A stretch of 64,000 nt of DNA from Odobenus rosmarus divergens (lineage: Eukaryota > Chordata > Mammalia > Carnivora > Odobenidae): positions 42,035 to 106,034 of the forward strand of contig NW_004451885.1 in NCBI RefSeq assembly GCF_000321225.1. Direction: 5' to 3'. Shown here piece after piece: positions 23,600 to 35,400 of the stretch (the stretch's first letter is position 1; the number at the start of each line of letters is the position of its first letter). Made by a program: the position numbers and the translations under genes. The notes below the pieces were generated by a model. That model was not told where the DNA came from, did not search any database, and worked only from the letters and a program-made list of their open reading frames with translations.

Positions 23600-23735
23600 T
23601 ACAAAGAGATCATGAAGGTCAACTCCCTCATTTTGAGTTGAAGAAACTGAGGCTCAAGTAATCCAGATACATTTGGAGGCCCAGCAAGGACCAGAACACA
23701 GAGATTCTGACTCAGTCCCATGAGATCTACCACAA
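23600..23735 (-). mobile_element. MIR fragment
   Basis: 'gttgaagaaactgaggctca' (23637-23656) is the complement of the MIR 'tgagcctcagtttcttc' core. It continues to 'gattctgactcagtccc' near 23703. Confidence 0.7.
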
Positions 23736-23910
23736 AGACCTAATATGTTTAAAATACAGAGTTTCCAACACTATTTAAAATCACTTTACTGTTTTTATGC
23801 ACTTCTGAGATCATTAGCGTTTCCCAAACATTCCATCCAATCCTAGAGAGATATTCCTAGAGGGAAAACAATGTAGTCTTCAAAGTTTTGGACTAAGAAC
23901 ATGAAATCTC

Positions 23911-24121
23911 TTTTTTTAAAAGAGAGAGAGAGAGTGTGTGCATGAGTGGAGGGTGAGGGGGTGGGGGGACACCGGCAAGGAGGGGCAGAGGGAGAGAATC
24001 TTAAGGGAGAGAATCACTAAGTGTGGGGCTAACTTGGGGCTCAATCTCACAGCCCTGAGATCACGAGCCGAGGCAAAATCAAGAGTCAGACACCTAACTT
24101 ACTGAGTCACCCAGGCACCCC
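23911..24121 (-). mobile_element. Carnivore SINE
   Basis: Inverted SINE: T-run, GA/GT-rich part, 'cttggggctcaatctca', 'cactgagtcacccaggcaccc'-type head. The GA-rich part is expanded and partly duplicated ('gagagaatcttaag'/'gagagaatcactaag'). No clear TSD. Confidence 0.88.
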
Positions 24122-24129
24122 TATTCTCT

Positions 24130-25000
24130 GAAGAAATCTTTTGCTGCATATCTGCTTTGGGCACATAGTGTTCTAAGTGCTGAGAATAGAGATGAACATG
24201 AGGGACAAGGCTTCTGTCCTGATGGACTATTGGGGAGGACAAAAACAGACAAGTAGGAAAATACGTACTGACCCATGGATTATTTCCTGGAAGAAAAATA
24301 AAATGGTAAGGGTATAGAGGTTATGCTGGGGGGAGGGGGAGTCTTTTAGATAGAAAGTTTGGGGAGGCCTACTTCAGGAGCTGACATTTGACCACGCATC
24401 CAAACGAAGTGAGGAAGCAAGCTCTGTGCATTTCTGAGAGAAGACAGTTCCACTTGGAATGAACCACAAAGTGCAAAAGCCCCAAGGAGCTTTTTATGGG
24501 CAATGACCATATTGATCATGAGGGAGAATGACAGGAGATTAGATCTTTGTATGTGAGAAGCTTGGATTTTATTTTGAAAGTTATAGGAAATCATTGAAGA
24601 GTTAGAGCAGGGGAACAAAGGATTTAATTTAAGTTTTAAAAGCTCACTATAGCTACTATATGAAAAATTCTCTGTAGGGGAACCAGAGTAGAACCGGGAG
24701 GCATATTGATGGTATCTCGGACTAGGGTTTTAGTTGTGAAGAAGGTGAGACATAATTAGATCCAGGATATATCCTGAAGATAGAGTGGAAGAATTTAAAG
24801 ATGGAATGTATGTGAAGTATGGTAGGAGAACAGAAGTCCAGGGGGTCTCCTAGTTTTTGCCCTGAGCTACTGATTGCTCATAGTGCCATTCACTGAGGTG
24901 GGGAAAAGGTTTGGGCGTTGCGGGAAATCAAGGGCTCCCCCCACAATTAAGATTGTGATGCCTTTCAGACATCCAAAGAAGATGTCAAATAAGTGGTAGG
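24130..25000 (+). repeat. Ancient mammal-wide interspersed repeat, family not named
   Basis: It shows a string of phrases common to a dispersed old repeat: 'tgttctaagtgctgagaata', 'gctgacatttgacc', 'ttggattttattttgaaag', 'ggaaatcattgaagag', 'ccattcactgaggtgggga'. Further fragments of this type appear near 39.0, 42.4-43.8, 53.7 and 55.7 kb. I recognise the pattern but not the name. Confidence 0.5.
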
Positions 25001-25299
25001 TTGTATTCATGGAGTCACATTCACAATATCTCTGGGATGTACATAGATAAAGGTTTAGCATCTGCACTTTGTGGACACATGAAGTAATATATGCCATGGG
25101 AATGCATATCAAGTAGGACTTGGATATACCTACTTATCTTATGCCAGCTTAGAAAAATAATCTTCAGCCCATTGGTGCTCTTTTGGCTTTTCTTTCCTGA
25201 CCTACACAAGGTACACATATAAAACAATGAATGAAATCATCAGGAAAAATTTTATCTGATCCTGGTAAATGAATCCCAATACCCTTCCCCTCCTCTCCA

Positions 25300-25485
25300 C
25301 ATGTCCAAATCTCACTGGTCTTTAAGAACAAACTCCAATTTTATATCAAATGTCAAAACCCCTTAGATGGCTTCACGCGTGTTATTCTCACCTCTTTCAC
25401 CAGCCTATAACTTGAAAACAAGTGCCATATGTCTATTTCTTTCATATCATCCACTGTGGTGAATACTGAGGAGGTGTTCACCAAT
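25300..25485 (+). mobile_element. L2 LINE 3' fragment
   Basis: L2-like order: 'ctcaccagcctataacttg'-type region, 'acaagtgccatatgtctatt', then 'gtgaatactgaggaggtgttca', matching the L2 3' terminal pattern. Diverged. Confidence 0.5.
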
Positions 25486-25489
25486 AATT

Positions 25490-25850
25490 TCTTTTTTCTC
25501 TTGGACATAGCTAGACTACATTTTCCGGGCTCTCTGGCTGTTCATTGAACAGTGACAAAGGACAAGTGGATGGAAGTGGTGTACAACATTTTCAGGCCCA
25601 TCCCATGAGAATTTCCCAAATAATCCTCCCTTCTCTCTTCCTACCTTCTAACTGGATGCTGATGTCCAGGATAACCTTGAAAGACACATGTTGAAGATGG
25701 CCGATTTTCTCTCACCCTGGGCCTCTGAATGACTGCATGGAGCAGAGCCTAGCCAGCAATTGGACTTTTAGTGAGTGAGAAATAAATTCTACTCTGTTAA
25801 TCCACAAAGATTTGGGGGTTTATATGTTGTAGCAGCCAGCATTTACTTAA
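25490..25850 (+). mobile_element. MaLR/MLT1-like LTR fragment
   Basis: Pattern: 'agactacattttccgggct' near 25512, 'acacatgttgaagatggc' near 25684, 'gagtgagaaataaattct' near 25773 (poly-A signal AATAAA), 'gatttgggggttta' near 25809. LTR type fits; the subfamily is not certain. Confidence 0.5.
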
Positions 25851-25879
25851 ACAACTTGTGCCCAGGACAGGTTTACAAA

Positions 25880-26035
25880 GACTTGATTTGCAAGGTTGAT
25901 GAAGCCTGTGTAACCACGCACTATTTTTGCAAGGAGAGTGAAGTGACCTGCTCAGGTCATGCAGCCAATAAGTGGTAGAGATAGGGCTTTCTGATTCTAA
26001 AGCCTATGCTCCTAACAATTATCTTATCCTGAATC
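25880..26035 (-). mobile_element. MIR fragment
   Basis: 'gtgacctgctcaggtcatgcagccaataagtgg' region (25943-25975), the complement of the MIR 3' core, followed by 'ctgattctaaagcctatgct'. Confidence 0.7.
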
Positions 26036-26125
26036 TCCAATATCATTGATAATTGATGTCCCAGCAATAAGAGAATTATTTATTTAGGTGATAACACAAT
26101 TGCCCTCCCCCCAAAAAAACTTCTC

Positions 26126-26324
26126 CTTTTTTTTTAAAGATTTTTATTTATTTATTTGACAGGGAAAGAGACAGCGAGAGAGGGAACACAAGCAGGGGGA
26201 GTGGGAGAGGGAGAAGCAGGCTTCCCAACGAGCAGGGAGCCGCATGCGGGGCTCGATCCCAGGACCCTGGGATCATGACCTGAGCCAAAGGCAGACACTT
26301 AATGACTGAGCCACCCAGGTGCCC
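26126..26324 (-). mobile_element. Carnivore SINE
   Basis: Inverted full-length SINE: poly-T, 'atttatttgacagggaaag', 'ggggctcgatcccagg', 'gactgagccacccaggtgcc'. It lacks three bases in the A-box region ('cttaatgactgag') compared with most copies, a change shared with the mini-SINE at 29.2 kb. Confidence 0.93.
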
Positions 26325-27194
26325 CCCCCAAATCTTCTGATGTACATTTCAGCAAACTAATGAGATGGCTGAAAAGTGGCTTGGGTGAGCCATGCAGAGA
26401 ATGGGGGGAAGAGAACACAGAGACAAATGGAGAGCAATGCAACGCATCTTCTCCCAAACACTAGCGTGCATGATAAACTGCACTTGGCTGTAAACAGATC
26501 ACCATGTTCTGATTAATTGTCAAGCAGACCCCACTCATCAAGAGATATAGAACAAGGCCTCCAACATTTCATTCCAAATGCCTTACACAAGATAAAAAAC
26601 CCCACATAATTGAAGACAGGGAAGAAAAATGTAAGAAATAAGCTAATAGACAAGGAGTAAACCTTCTGAAAATTGAAGGAGAATCAAACCAAAAAGTACT
26701 TCTCAGGAACAATGTATTAAAATGAGTGTATATATGCATATATCACAATTCCTTGTCAATTAACTTCACCAAGATTGCAAATCTATATATTTCAAATTCA
26801 AAAAAAGCAAACAGGGTAAAAACACCTCAACACCAGCAAAATTTAATCTTGAAAATCTGTCTATTTTGTAAATATCATGTTACTTATGTGTTAAAGTGTA
26901 CTTTTATGTATAAATACATGATGATACTATGAAATGTCTGATACAATTTATTCCATGAAAACATGAAGCGAGTAAAGTAAAACCTATATCTTCATAGGTT
27001 TGGCCTATGAGTCTCCATTTACAAACTCAAAGAAAACTGCACTAAATAGATAGACCACGTCCACAGTCCAGATCAGCAGATTCACAAATCTAGGTCATCA
27101 TCCACAGGAGGGGCCTGGAAAAGATTGTGGATCATTTATCATTTCCTTCAGCTACGTGAAATAAGTCAGAATTTATAATCATGAGTGTATTAGC
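26325..27194. other. No gene or named repeat seen
   Basis: AT-rich unique DNA. Short ORFs only. Confidence 0.45.
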
Positions 27195-27425
27195 AACACT
27201 TAATTTCTCATGAGAGCTCTTAAATCACTTTCTTACATATTACATAATTTGACCTCCCAACAACAGATATTAGTTCTTCATAACCAGCGTTACCTATATT
27301 TTTCAGAGGAGGAAAAGCAGATATTTTAAATCACTTCCCAGAGGCCTTACAGTCAGTTCCTGAATCCAAGTCTTGGGAGTGAAACCCTAAGTGAAACCCT
27401 TTTGCTGCTATACTGCCTCTTCCAT
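27195..27425 (-). mobile_element. MIR fragment
   Basis: Complement of MIR: 'tattacataatttgacctccc' near 27237, 'tttttcagaggaggaaaagc' near 27300, 'gcctctt' end near 27415. Diverged. Confidence 0.5.
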
Positions 27426-27439
27426 GATAACTTTCATCT

Positions 27440-27860
27440 AAAACAAATAGCGTTTACAAAGCTTTGAGGCAAGAGGGGTAGATAGCATAGTCTCAGATTA
27501 CAGATGAGGAAACAGGCTGTGAATGTTTATATGACTTGCCTAAGAAACCCTCACCAGTTTGTAAGTGAAAAAAGTTGGATTGATTGATTGATTTTTTTTT
27601 AAAGATTTTATTTATTTATTTGAGAGAGAGAGAGAGAGAACTAGAGCAGAGGGAGGGGCAGTGGGAGAGAGAGAGAGAGAGAATCTCAAGCAGACTCCCT
27701 GCTGAACACAGAGCCCAGCTCTGGGCTGAAACCCAGGATCCTGAGATCATGACCTGAGCTGAAATCAAGAGTCAGATGCTCAACCGATTGAGTGCCTGGA
27801 AAAAAGCTAGATTTAAATGAGAAAGTCTTGAATTCAAGCTCAGCCTCCCTTCCCTTTTCA
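27440..27860 (-). mobile_element. MIR fragment split by a SINE
   Basis: 'ttacagatgaggaaacaggct' (27499-27519) and 'gacttgcctaagaaaccctc' are MIR complement. The match resumes after the SINE ('ttgaattcaagctcagcc', 27828-27845). Confidence 0.6.
27582..27799 (-). mobile_element. Carnivore SINE with imperfect TSD, head truncated
   Basis: Inverted SINE with long GA runs. The head end is shortened ('gattgagtgcctgg', missing the 'ccacccag' part). Flanks 27568-27581 and 27800-27813 ('aaaaaagttggatt' and 'aaaaaagctagatt') are the TSD. It is inserted in MIR. Confidence 0.93.
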
Positions 27861-28580
27861 TACTATGACCATAGGACAGAGGTGAAGTCTTGCTCACAGG
27901 AGACCCACGCTCTGGAGGCAGAACCAAGCTCTCACTCCAGCAGTACCAGTAAGGAGTTGGGTCCAGCTCAGGCAGGGCCATGCAAGTGACTTGGGTTCTG
28001 GCCAGAACAATGTGAAACCATCCCAGGATGTCTGGTGGCAAAGTGACGTGATCTGAAACGACTGGGTTCTCCATAGTGTTGGGAAGAGGTTGGAAGGGAG
28101 GAAGACAGGGGAGACACGTGTGGGGGCTCCAGGGAGTGGAGAAGAGATGAGGCAGGAGTCTGGCAGCAGTGGCTATGGAGGCTAGCCATGTGGGGAGCAG
28201 TTTGCTCCACTGCATAGGTCCTGGGACCAGTCGCAAAAAGAGACAACATTAAAAGAGCGAGTTTGGGGGAGTGGCAGTGCATCCCAACTGCATCCCAAGT
28301 TCAGTTTACCTATGCTGAGCTTGAGGTGTTGCAGGAGGCGATGTGGGGGGCTGACCCTGAGAGAACTCCACTCCACAGCTCAGGGCTCATGGTACTGCTG
28401 GAGTTACCACTTCCATTCCCCCATCCTATGTACTGGGCCCCATGCTGACAGCCTGATGTGCCTTATCCTAGTGGATTCTCAAAATCTCCAACAGCCACAC
28501 AGGAGCATTACACACTGTGCACTAAACCTCTCTTACTGTACTGTTTTGTTTTGTACTCTCTATCCCTACACTGTGAAGAG
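27861..28580. other. No gene supported
   Basis: Moderate-GC DNA with overlapping ORFs on both strands (27772-28282), the largest about 154 codons and partly inside the SINE. No family features or splice context are seen. Confidence 0.45.
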
Positions 28581-29062
28581 TTTTTTTTTTTAGATTTCTT
28601 TTTTTTTATTACGTTATGTTATTCACCATACATTACATCATTAGTTTTTGATGTAGTGTTCCATGATTCATTGTTTGCGCATAACACCCAGTGCTCCACG
28701 CAGAACGTGCCCTCTTTAATACCCATCACTGGGCTAACCCATCCCCCCAACCTCCTCCCCTCTAGAACCCCCAATTTTTTTCTCAGAGTCCATAGTCTCT
28801 CATGGTTCATCTCCCCCTCCAATTTCCCCCCCTTCATTTTTCCCTTCCTATCTCTCTCTTTTTTTTTAACATATAATGTATTATTTGTTTCAGAGGTACA
28901 GTTTTGTGATTCAACAGTCTTACAGAATTCACAGCACTCACCATAGCACATACACTCCCCAATGTCTATCACCAAGCCACCCCATCCCTCCCACCCGTGA
29001 CTACTCCAGCAACCCTCAGTTTGTTTCCTGAGATTAAGAATTCCTCATATCAGTGAGATCAT
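28581..29062 (-). mobile_element. Young L1 3'UTR fragment, antisense
   Basis: T-rich end, then the complement of both 3'UTR modules (unit two about 28614-28800; unit one about 28866-29030), ending five or so codons into ORF2 ('cctcatatcagtgagatcat', 29043-29062). Same family as the copies at 12.0 and 21.0 kb. No convincing TSD was found. Confidence 0.9.
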
Positions 29063-29210
29063 AGTACTGTTTCTTATATATAAGAAGGGAAGTTGAATAA
29101 ATACATTTTTGAGCACATTTTTTATTCCCATCTTTGAATATTGAGGATTTTTTTTTTTTGGTCTCCATTTCCAAGCTTACTCTCTTACTATTATACAGGC
29201 ATATGTTATT

Positions 29211-29277
29211 TTTTTTTAAAGATTTTATTTATTTATTTGAAGGCAGACACTTAATGACTGAGCCACACAGGTGCCCC
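29211..29277 (-). mobile_element. 67-bp internally deleted SINE with perfect 15-bp TSD
   Basis: The T-rich tail and 'aaagattttatttatttatttga' segment are joined directly to 'aggcagacacttaatgactg' and the head 'agccacacaggtgcccc'. The whole central body is missing: GA-rich stretch, unique part and B box. The flanks 29196-29210 and 29278-29292 are identical ('caggcatatgttatt'), so the element's ends are intact. Confidence 0.93.
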
Positions 29278-29292
29278 CAGGCATATGTTATT

Positions 29293-30384
29293 AAAACAAT
29301 GATTATTAAATCAAAGTAGATGTTTTGAGCCTAGCTTACCAGTATAAAACATGAGACTTTTGAAATCTAAACATGTTTGCAGGACAATAGAGATATGTAC
29401 TTTTTAATGGTTATAAGAAAACACATACTTGGCTATAAATTTCTAAATTAAAATTTAAGTCATGAATGTGCAAATTGTTCTTTCTTCAATAGAGGTTCTA
29501 ATTTGAGTTTGGTGTACATCCATGACCAATGTATGTATCTACGTATCTGCATACACAGCCCCTGACATTGGGAACCAGAGCACAACTCAGGACACTGGTC
29601 CCCTGCCCATTTATTAGTGTGGAAGTAGAATCTGAGAATAGCTACTGTATACTTTTTATAAGACTTAAACACATAAGGATTTCGGTATTTCAGAGTTTAA
29701 ACTTTATTGGGTAATTCAGTCAGTGATATAAAAATTTAAGATTGGTCCTGCCTGGGATCTACCTTCAGTCAAAGTACTTGTTTCTTCAATGGAGGCAAAA
29801 AAAAAAAAAAATCCTTTCAAGTTTCTGAAAGATCTCAAAGGATGGGAAGGGGAAGCTGAAGAATATGTGTGGGATGAGTTAAGTAATCGGATCCTAGTTA
29901 CTTTAAAGTATGGGAAATTTATTATTTATTTTCAGGGAAAACTAAATGCTGCCTGTCCCAGGAAAACACATGAGCATTAAAGTAAATGACAGCCAGTGGG
30001 GACCAAGATTTTATTTTTTTCCTCGGAGAATACCTAAGTTTAAATAGAAAAAAAAAAAAAAAGAATTGAGTGGAATTTAAAAAAAAATGACTGAATGAGA
30101 AAACAACTTCGTAGTTATCAACACATGCCTGTATACTTCTTAATGTTACTACTTATACAATGATACATATTTTGTTTGAATGAAATGAAGAGTACTAATA
30201 AATCAAATTACTGGTTTGGTTGATAAAAACACAAATGCCAGCATGTAATAGTGGTGTTTGCTGTTCAACTAAACTCTCCACTTGACTATCAAATGAAGAT
30301 GCCAAGGAAAAACAGTAACATTTATGTCAACACAGGCGCACAAAAAGAAATGCTAGGAATAGCAGGATCAGCAAGACCACTCTG
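29293..30384. other. No gene or named repeat seen
   Basis: AT-rich unique DNA with A-runs at 29799-29812 and 30047-30063. Confidence 0.45.
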
Positions 30385-30775
30385 CACAGGGGATCCTCCA
30401 TCATCAACCACATTGGGGATAAGGAGATTGTTAAAAAAGAGACAATAGACCTAAAATGGAGTCATTTATGCTAAGCCCATGTCACCAAACCAAGACTTAA
30501 TACCTAATTTCATTATAATTTCAATCTCTCCTGAGAGTGAAATTTTAATCTGGTCAGCACTAGTGAGGTAATCTGCATAATCGATCCCTGCTGTCCCCTA
30601 AAGGAAGGTGACCTTGCCACAAACAATCCACTCTGCTGGTAACTTTTTGTCCTGCTCACTTCTTCTTAGAAAAATCATTCATTTTATATAGCTCTTCTAT
30701 CTAATTCATGAATCATTTAATAAAGTCAATTAAGATCATTAACACTTGAATTTTGTTTTTTTAATAAGGTTTTGT
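30385..30775 (+). mobile_element. Solitary LTR of an old endogenous retrovirus-like element, family not named
   Basis: LTR-like phrases in order: 'aaaatggagtcatttatgct' near 30453, 'gaggtaatctgcataatcga' near 30566, 'gaaggtgaccttgcc' near 30604, 'ctgctggtaactttttgtcc', and near the end 'tttaataaagtcaatta' with the poly-A signal at about 30719-30724. No gag, pol or env lies beside it. Confidence 0.6.
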
Positions 30776-31204
30776 TTTCTCAAAGGTGCAACAGGAACAA
30801 TAAATACTTGAGCACAGGCAACAACAACCTATATATAAATTTGGCTTCATCAAAATGAAAAACTTTTATGCATCAAAGGACACTATGAGGAGAGTGAAAA
30901 GAGAGTGAAATTCCCAAACATGGAATGGGAGAAAATATTTGCAAAACATATATCCAATGAGGGATTAATATCCAGAATGGATAAAAAATTTCTACAACTC
31001 AACAACAACAACAAAAAACAAAGAACCCAACTCAACACTGGACAAAAGACTTGAAAAGACTTCCAAAGAAGATATACAGATAGGAATGGCCAATAAGCAC
31101 CTAAAAAGATACTCAACATTATCAGCAGTTAAGGAACTGCAAATCAAAACCACGAGATACCACTCCATACCTATTAATATGGCTATTATATTAAAAGAAA
31201 AAAT

Positions 31205-31396
31205 GGGGTGCCCGGGTGGCTCAGTCGTTAAGCGTCTGCCCTCAGCTCAGGTCATGATCGCAGGGTCCTGGGATTGAGCCCCGCATTGGGCTCCCTGCTC
31301 AGTGGGGAGTCTGCTTCTCCCTCTCCTACTCCCCCTCCTGCTTGCCTTACTTGTGCTCTCTCTCTGTCAAATAAATAAATATCCTTTAAAAACAAA
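31205..31396 (+). mobile_element. Carnivore SINE
   Basis: Head 'ggggtgcccgggtggctcag', B box 'gggattgagccccgc', 'ctctctctgtcaaataaata' and an A-rich end. It is inserted in L1 ORF2 DNA. The TSD is obscured by A-rich flanks. Confidence 0.93.
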
Positions 31397-31889
31397 CCAA
31401 CAAGTAGACATAAAATAACAAATGTTGGTAAGGGTGTGGAGCTATTAGAACTTTTATGCATTGCTGGTAGGAATGTAAAATGGTACAGCCACTGAGGAAA
31501 ACAGGTCAGAAGTTCCTCAAAACATGAAACACGGAATTACCATATGATCGAGCAAATTCCACTTCTGCATATATATTCGAAAGAATTGAAAACAGGGACA
31601 TAAACATATTTGTATAACATTGTTCATAGCAATAGCTTTGGGCTATTTATTATTCACAATAGCCAGAAGGTGGAAACAGCCCAAGTGTCCATCAGCAGAC
31701 GAACAGATAAACAAAATGTGGTATCTACATACAATCCAATATTACTCAGGCCTAAGAAGAAATGAAACTTTGATACATGTTATGATATGGATGAACTTTG
31801 AAAACATTAGTTAAGTGAAATAATCCAGACACACACACACACAAACAAATATTTGTATAGAAACAGAAAGTAGAACGGTGGTTGCCTCG

Positions 31890-32283
31890 TGTGATATTAT
31901 GATTTATGGTAAGAAATGTATATTTGGTCCTCCTTGTTTTGAAACAAAGCTCCTAAAACCCTTGGTATTTCCTAAGTGATGAGAACATAAAGGTGTCTTT
32001 TGTTATGTTAATAAAGTGACTTTTGGAAAACACCTAAGGATGGGCAGGTGGGGCTGGTTGCCAGGAGAGCTAACCTTAAATAGGATCTTTCAATCCCACC
32101 CCCTGATTTCTGGGGAGTGGGGGGTTGGGAGGGAGTTGGAAGTTGAATCAATCATGCTTATGTAATGAAGTCTCCATAAAAACCCAATTTGGAGAGCTTT
32201 CAGGTTGGTGAAACAGAACACTTCCATGAGCTTCCATGCCAGGCCCCAAACTCCAGGGGACAGAAGCTACTTTGTTCTGTGTT
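31890..32283 (+). mobile_element. Probable LTR fragment inside L1 3'UTR
   Basis: About 390 bp separates two parts of one L1 3'UTR ('agaacggtggttgcc' ... 'gaatggggaactgttgttcaa'). It holds 'ttatggtaagaaatgtatat', 'cctaaaacccttggtattt', 'aatgaagtctccataaaaac' and 'gagctttcaggttggtga', an order I know from an ERVL-type LTR whose name I cannot fix. The 3' part of the LTR appears missing. Confidence 0.5.
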
Positions 32284-32475
32284 GGGGAGAAGGGAATGGG
32301 GAACTGTTGTTCAATGGGTAGAGTTTATATTTGGGATAATGAAAAAAATCTGGAAATGGATAGTGGTATTGGTTATACAACATTGGGAATGTGCTTAATA
32401 TCACTGAATTGTACACTTAAAAATGGTTAAAATGGTAAAGCTTGTGTTATGTATATTTTATCACACTTTTAAAAA

Positions 32476-35400
32476 TCACTTAAAAGGAAACAACTTAGAA
32501 GAGCTTACATCTTTAAAATGTTGAAGGTGTGAACTCTTTTATTTAAACATTAGCTATGCGGGCTAGATGAAATTAAGCCAAGGGCAAGATTATGGCTTCT
32601 CATCCCCAAACGTGAAGCAGTGTAAACAATCTTCAACAATGCTGACATTTCTTAACTAAGTGGAAGGAAAGTAATTACATTGTTGGAATTTAAGAAAAAC
32701 AAGGAAAATAATGCAGGGGATGGGAGAAGTTATTACACTGATTATATTCAAATAAACATTTGCCACCTGTGCTCTACAAAACTTTACCAAAAAAGGAGAA
32801 AAGAAAATTGGAAGGAGAACACTTAAATAATTGGCCAACAAATGCACAGCTAGAAATGATCAAGCTGAGATTAAAACCTAGTCTTCTAAGATTAAAAGTC
32901 CACTGTTTGCCCCACTTCACTATATATGGCAAAATAAAACACACACACACATACACACACACACACACAAACTCGTTTTAAAAGAATCACATTTCCAGCT
33001 TCTGTTGCGCCTTCTGATTCTGATTTATTTAAGCCCATCCTTGGCCTGGATACTCACATGCATAAACCCATATACTATGTGGATGTGTGTGTCTGTATAA
33101 ATATTTGGTGACCAACAGAAGGAATGGAAATTTCAGCTGTTCCCATCTGCTGATAAAGGAGCCCACCAACCTTGCTTGGCAACCCTGCCAGAATTAGCTG
33201 AGGTTAGTGTTCATGCCTCTTTGGATCAGACCTACCCAATTCATCAACATGTTTCCACTGGGACCTCAGAACGATCCACCTTTAGTCTCAAATTGCAAGT
33301 GGTTGTGTATTTCACACCAAGCCAACAACATCAGAACAAAGGGGGCAAACCACCACATCCTCAGCCCTGCTGTTATGCCTGAACCTTTTTGCCCCCTGCT
33401 CTGCCTTTGATGGATCAGGTTTTAAAGTCAAAATTCAAAGCCACTGCTGCAGCGCTGGTGGTAATTGAAGGTGCCCTTTGGCTACACCCACGGTACCCTG
33501 GGGTGAGCGGGGCTGTCCCAATAGCGCTGCTGTTCTGCTAGGCAGCTTCCCTTCACCCTAAGACAGGGCTGTTTTCTTGACGTTTTCTAGCACGGTGGTC
33601 AGTGTGTTGGTTTATTATCAACCGAGATTGGAGTTCCTCGATACTGAGTCTGTTTTTGACTTTGCAAGCGTCACGCGATGTTGATCTCTTTCTGTGTCTA
33701 ATGAAATATGGCAGACGGCAGGGAGCCCTGTCACGCCTTGCTCTGTGTGTGTGCTGACCTGGTGGCCCAGACACCGCATGAGTTACTGCCCAACAGCTGC
33801 CCAGAGAACAAACCCTCAAAAAGCCAAAAATTCACCCAGTCTTCCGAAGTCCCTTTAAGCCCATCGTAACACAAATATTGTGTGTTTTCCTTGATGGTAC
33901 AATTGGGAGACCATATTTACCACAGTCTGGGCTTTTGAAAGTTACTACTACTGTGAAAGCCTGCTATTCCTCCTTCTTATCCTGTTAAAGAAAATCCCAT
34001 TTTACAGGGGATCTATGTATATTTATCTTCTTTCTTTTATGGGGGGTGGGGGTGGGGAGATCAACAGTCAACAGAGTTTTGCTTTGTAGTTTTACAAATA
34101 TGCCCTTACTGTCCCACACAGTCATAGACCAGAGGCTCCATCACTCTGACAACACCCATAAATATGATTTATACAGGACCACCCAGCAGTTACTCACAAA
34201 AGAAGACAGCAAATGATCTTCCTGCCTTTGTCTTTTCTTCCCACCCATGCAACAGGGACGGGGCTTTAGGCAACCCTAAGGCATCTTGCCTGGGTACTTT
34301 CACATACAGAAGGGGAAGTCGGGCTCAACAATAATAAAATAACAAAAAGCATGTGTTTTTTAGCTATCACTCCCGGTTTCTAATTGAGCTCCTTTCTATA
34401 ATCCCTCCCAGCAGATAATGCAAATCCTGTCACTTTCCTTTCTATCTTGTCATATGCAGCTTGATTTATGAGGGCTGGCTTCTGCTCACTGAAAGCTAAG
34501 CACTAAAGTGTGATAAACCTAATCAAAAGCGATCCTAATAATAGGTGGGGGAGTCATTCTCGGGTCAGTACCCATGGGAAATGTATACTTGCAAGATGCT
34601 ATCAGTATTGTTTGGGTCCATATCAAGTCAAGCCTGCACACGTGCATGCTGATCGTCATACACATATCTATGTATATGATGCCTGGGACCGAGAGATGAC
34701 TTGTACCACCACCAAGTTTTCCATCACAACTGGAGACTTCTGCTATCTGGTTCACACCAGGCCAACTGTGCAACGACCAATGCATGGGAGAGGCTGAACC
34801 ATGCCTACAGTCCAGGCATAGCAATAAGTATTGTGAAGATCACAACTCCTCTTCCTAATGTAGGAAAACCCAACATGTGGGCAGGTGGCTATAGGGCTTC
34901 CCCTCCTCAAGGGCATGAGGATGCGAAGACTTTGCTGCCAGTATTCATCCATCCTCATGGACAGCGCTCAACTTATATGTAAGTGGGTGTCAATGCTTTG
35001 TCCCAGGCACTATGTGCTAAGTGCTGTGGGGGTAGTATAGTGAGGGGGGGGGAAGAGGAATGGAAAGGAGAGAAGGAAGGAGAAAGTGACACAGAGAACT
35101 TAAAATTGGGAGAAACAGATGTTAATTTTAAACATCTACATATAAAATAACAACCTTAAAAAGGCGATATTAAATCAGAGCAACTGGGTATTCAAAGTGA
35201 GGATGGTACTGAGGATTGACCTAGTTAGATCAGAAAACACCTGTGGGAAGTTGCAAGCTCCTTTTCCTTATCCAGTAAGACCACTGTATCTCTGTGAGTG
35301 TGTGCGCATGAGTGTGGTTCCTGGAAGACTTACCTAGAACCCAAATGAAGACTTCAAATATGCTGAAATGATCGAAAAGTCCCATTTCTCTCACCTGTAA

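Larger units (their letters stand above)
30800..32475 (+). mobile_element. Old L1 3' end, sense, interrupted by a SINE and a probable LTR
   Basis: ORF2 C-terminal DNA ('ttcatcaaaatgaaaaac' near 30848; 'aatgggagaaaatatttgc' near 30923; 'gaaacagcccaagtgtccatc' region near 31674) and a 3'UTR ending 'actgaattgtacacttaaaa' near 32403 and 'tgtatattttatcacac' near 32450. The frames are broken. The 3'UTR is split at about 31890-32283. Confidence 0.82.

Noticed and set aside
27772..28282. Overlapping minus-strand ORFs of 154 and 104 codons
   Set aside because: One starts or ends inside a SINE, the frames overlap each other, and no domain or codon signal is visible.
30385..30775. LTR as part of a complete endogenous provirus
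   Set aside because: No gag, pol or env remnant and no partner LTR in the same family lies nearby, so a solo LTR is the better reading.
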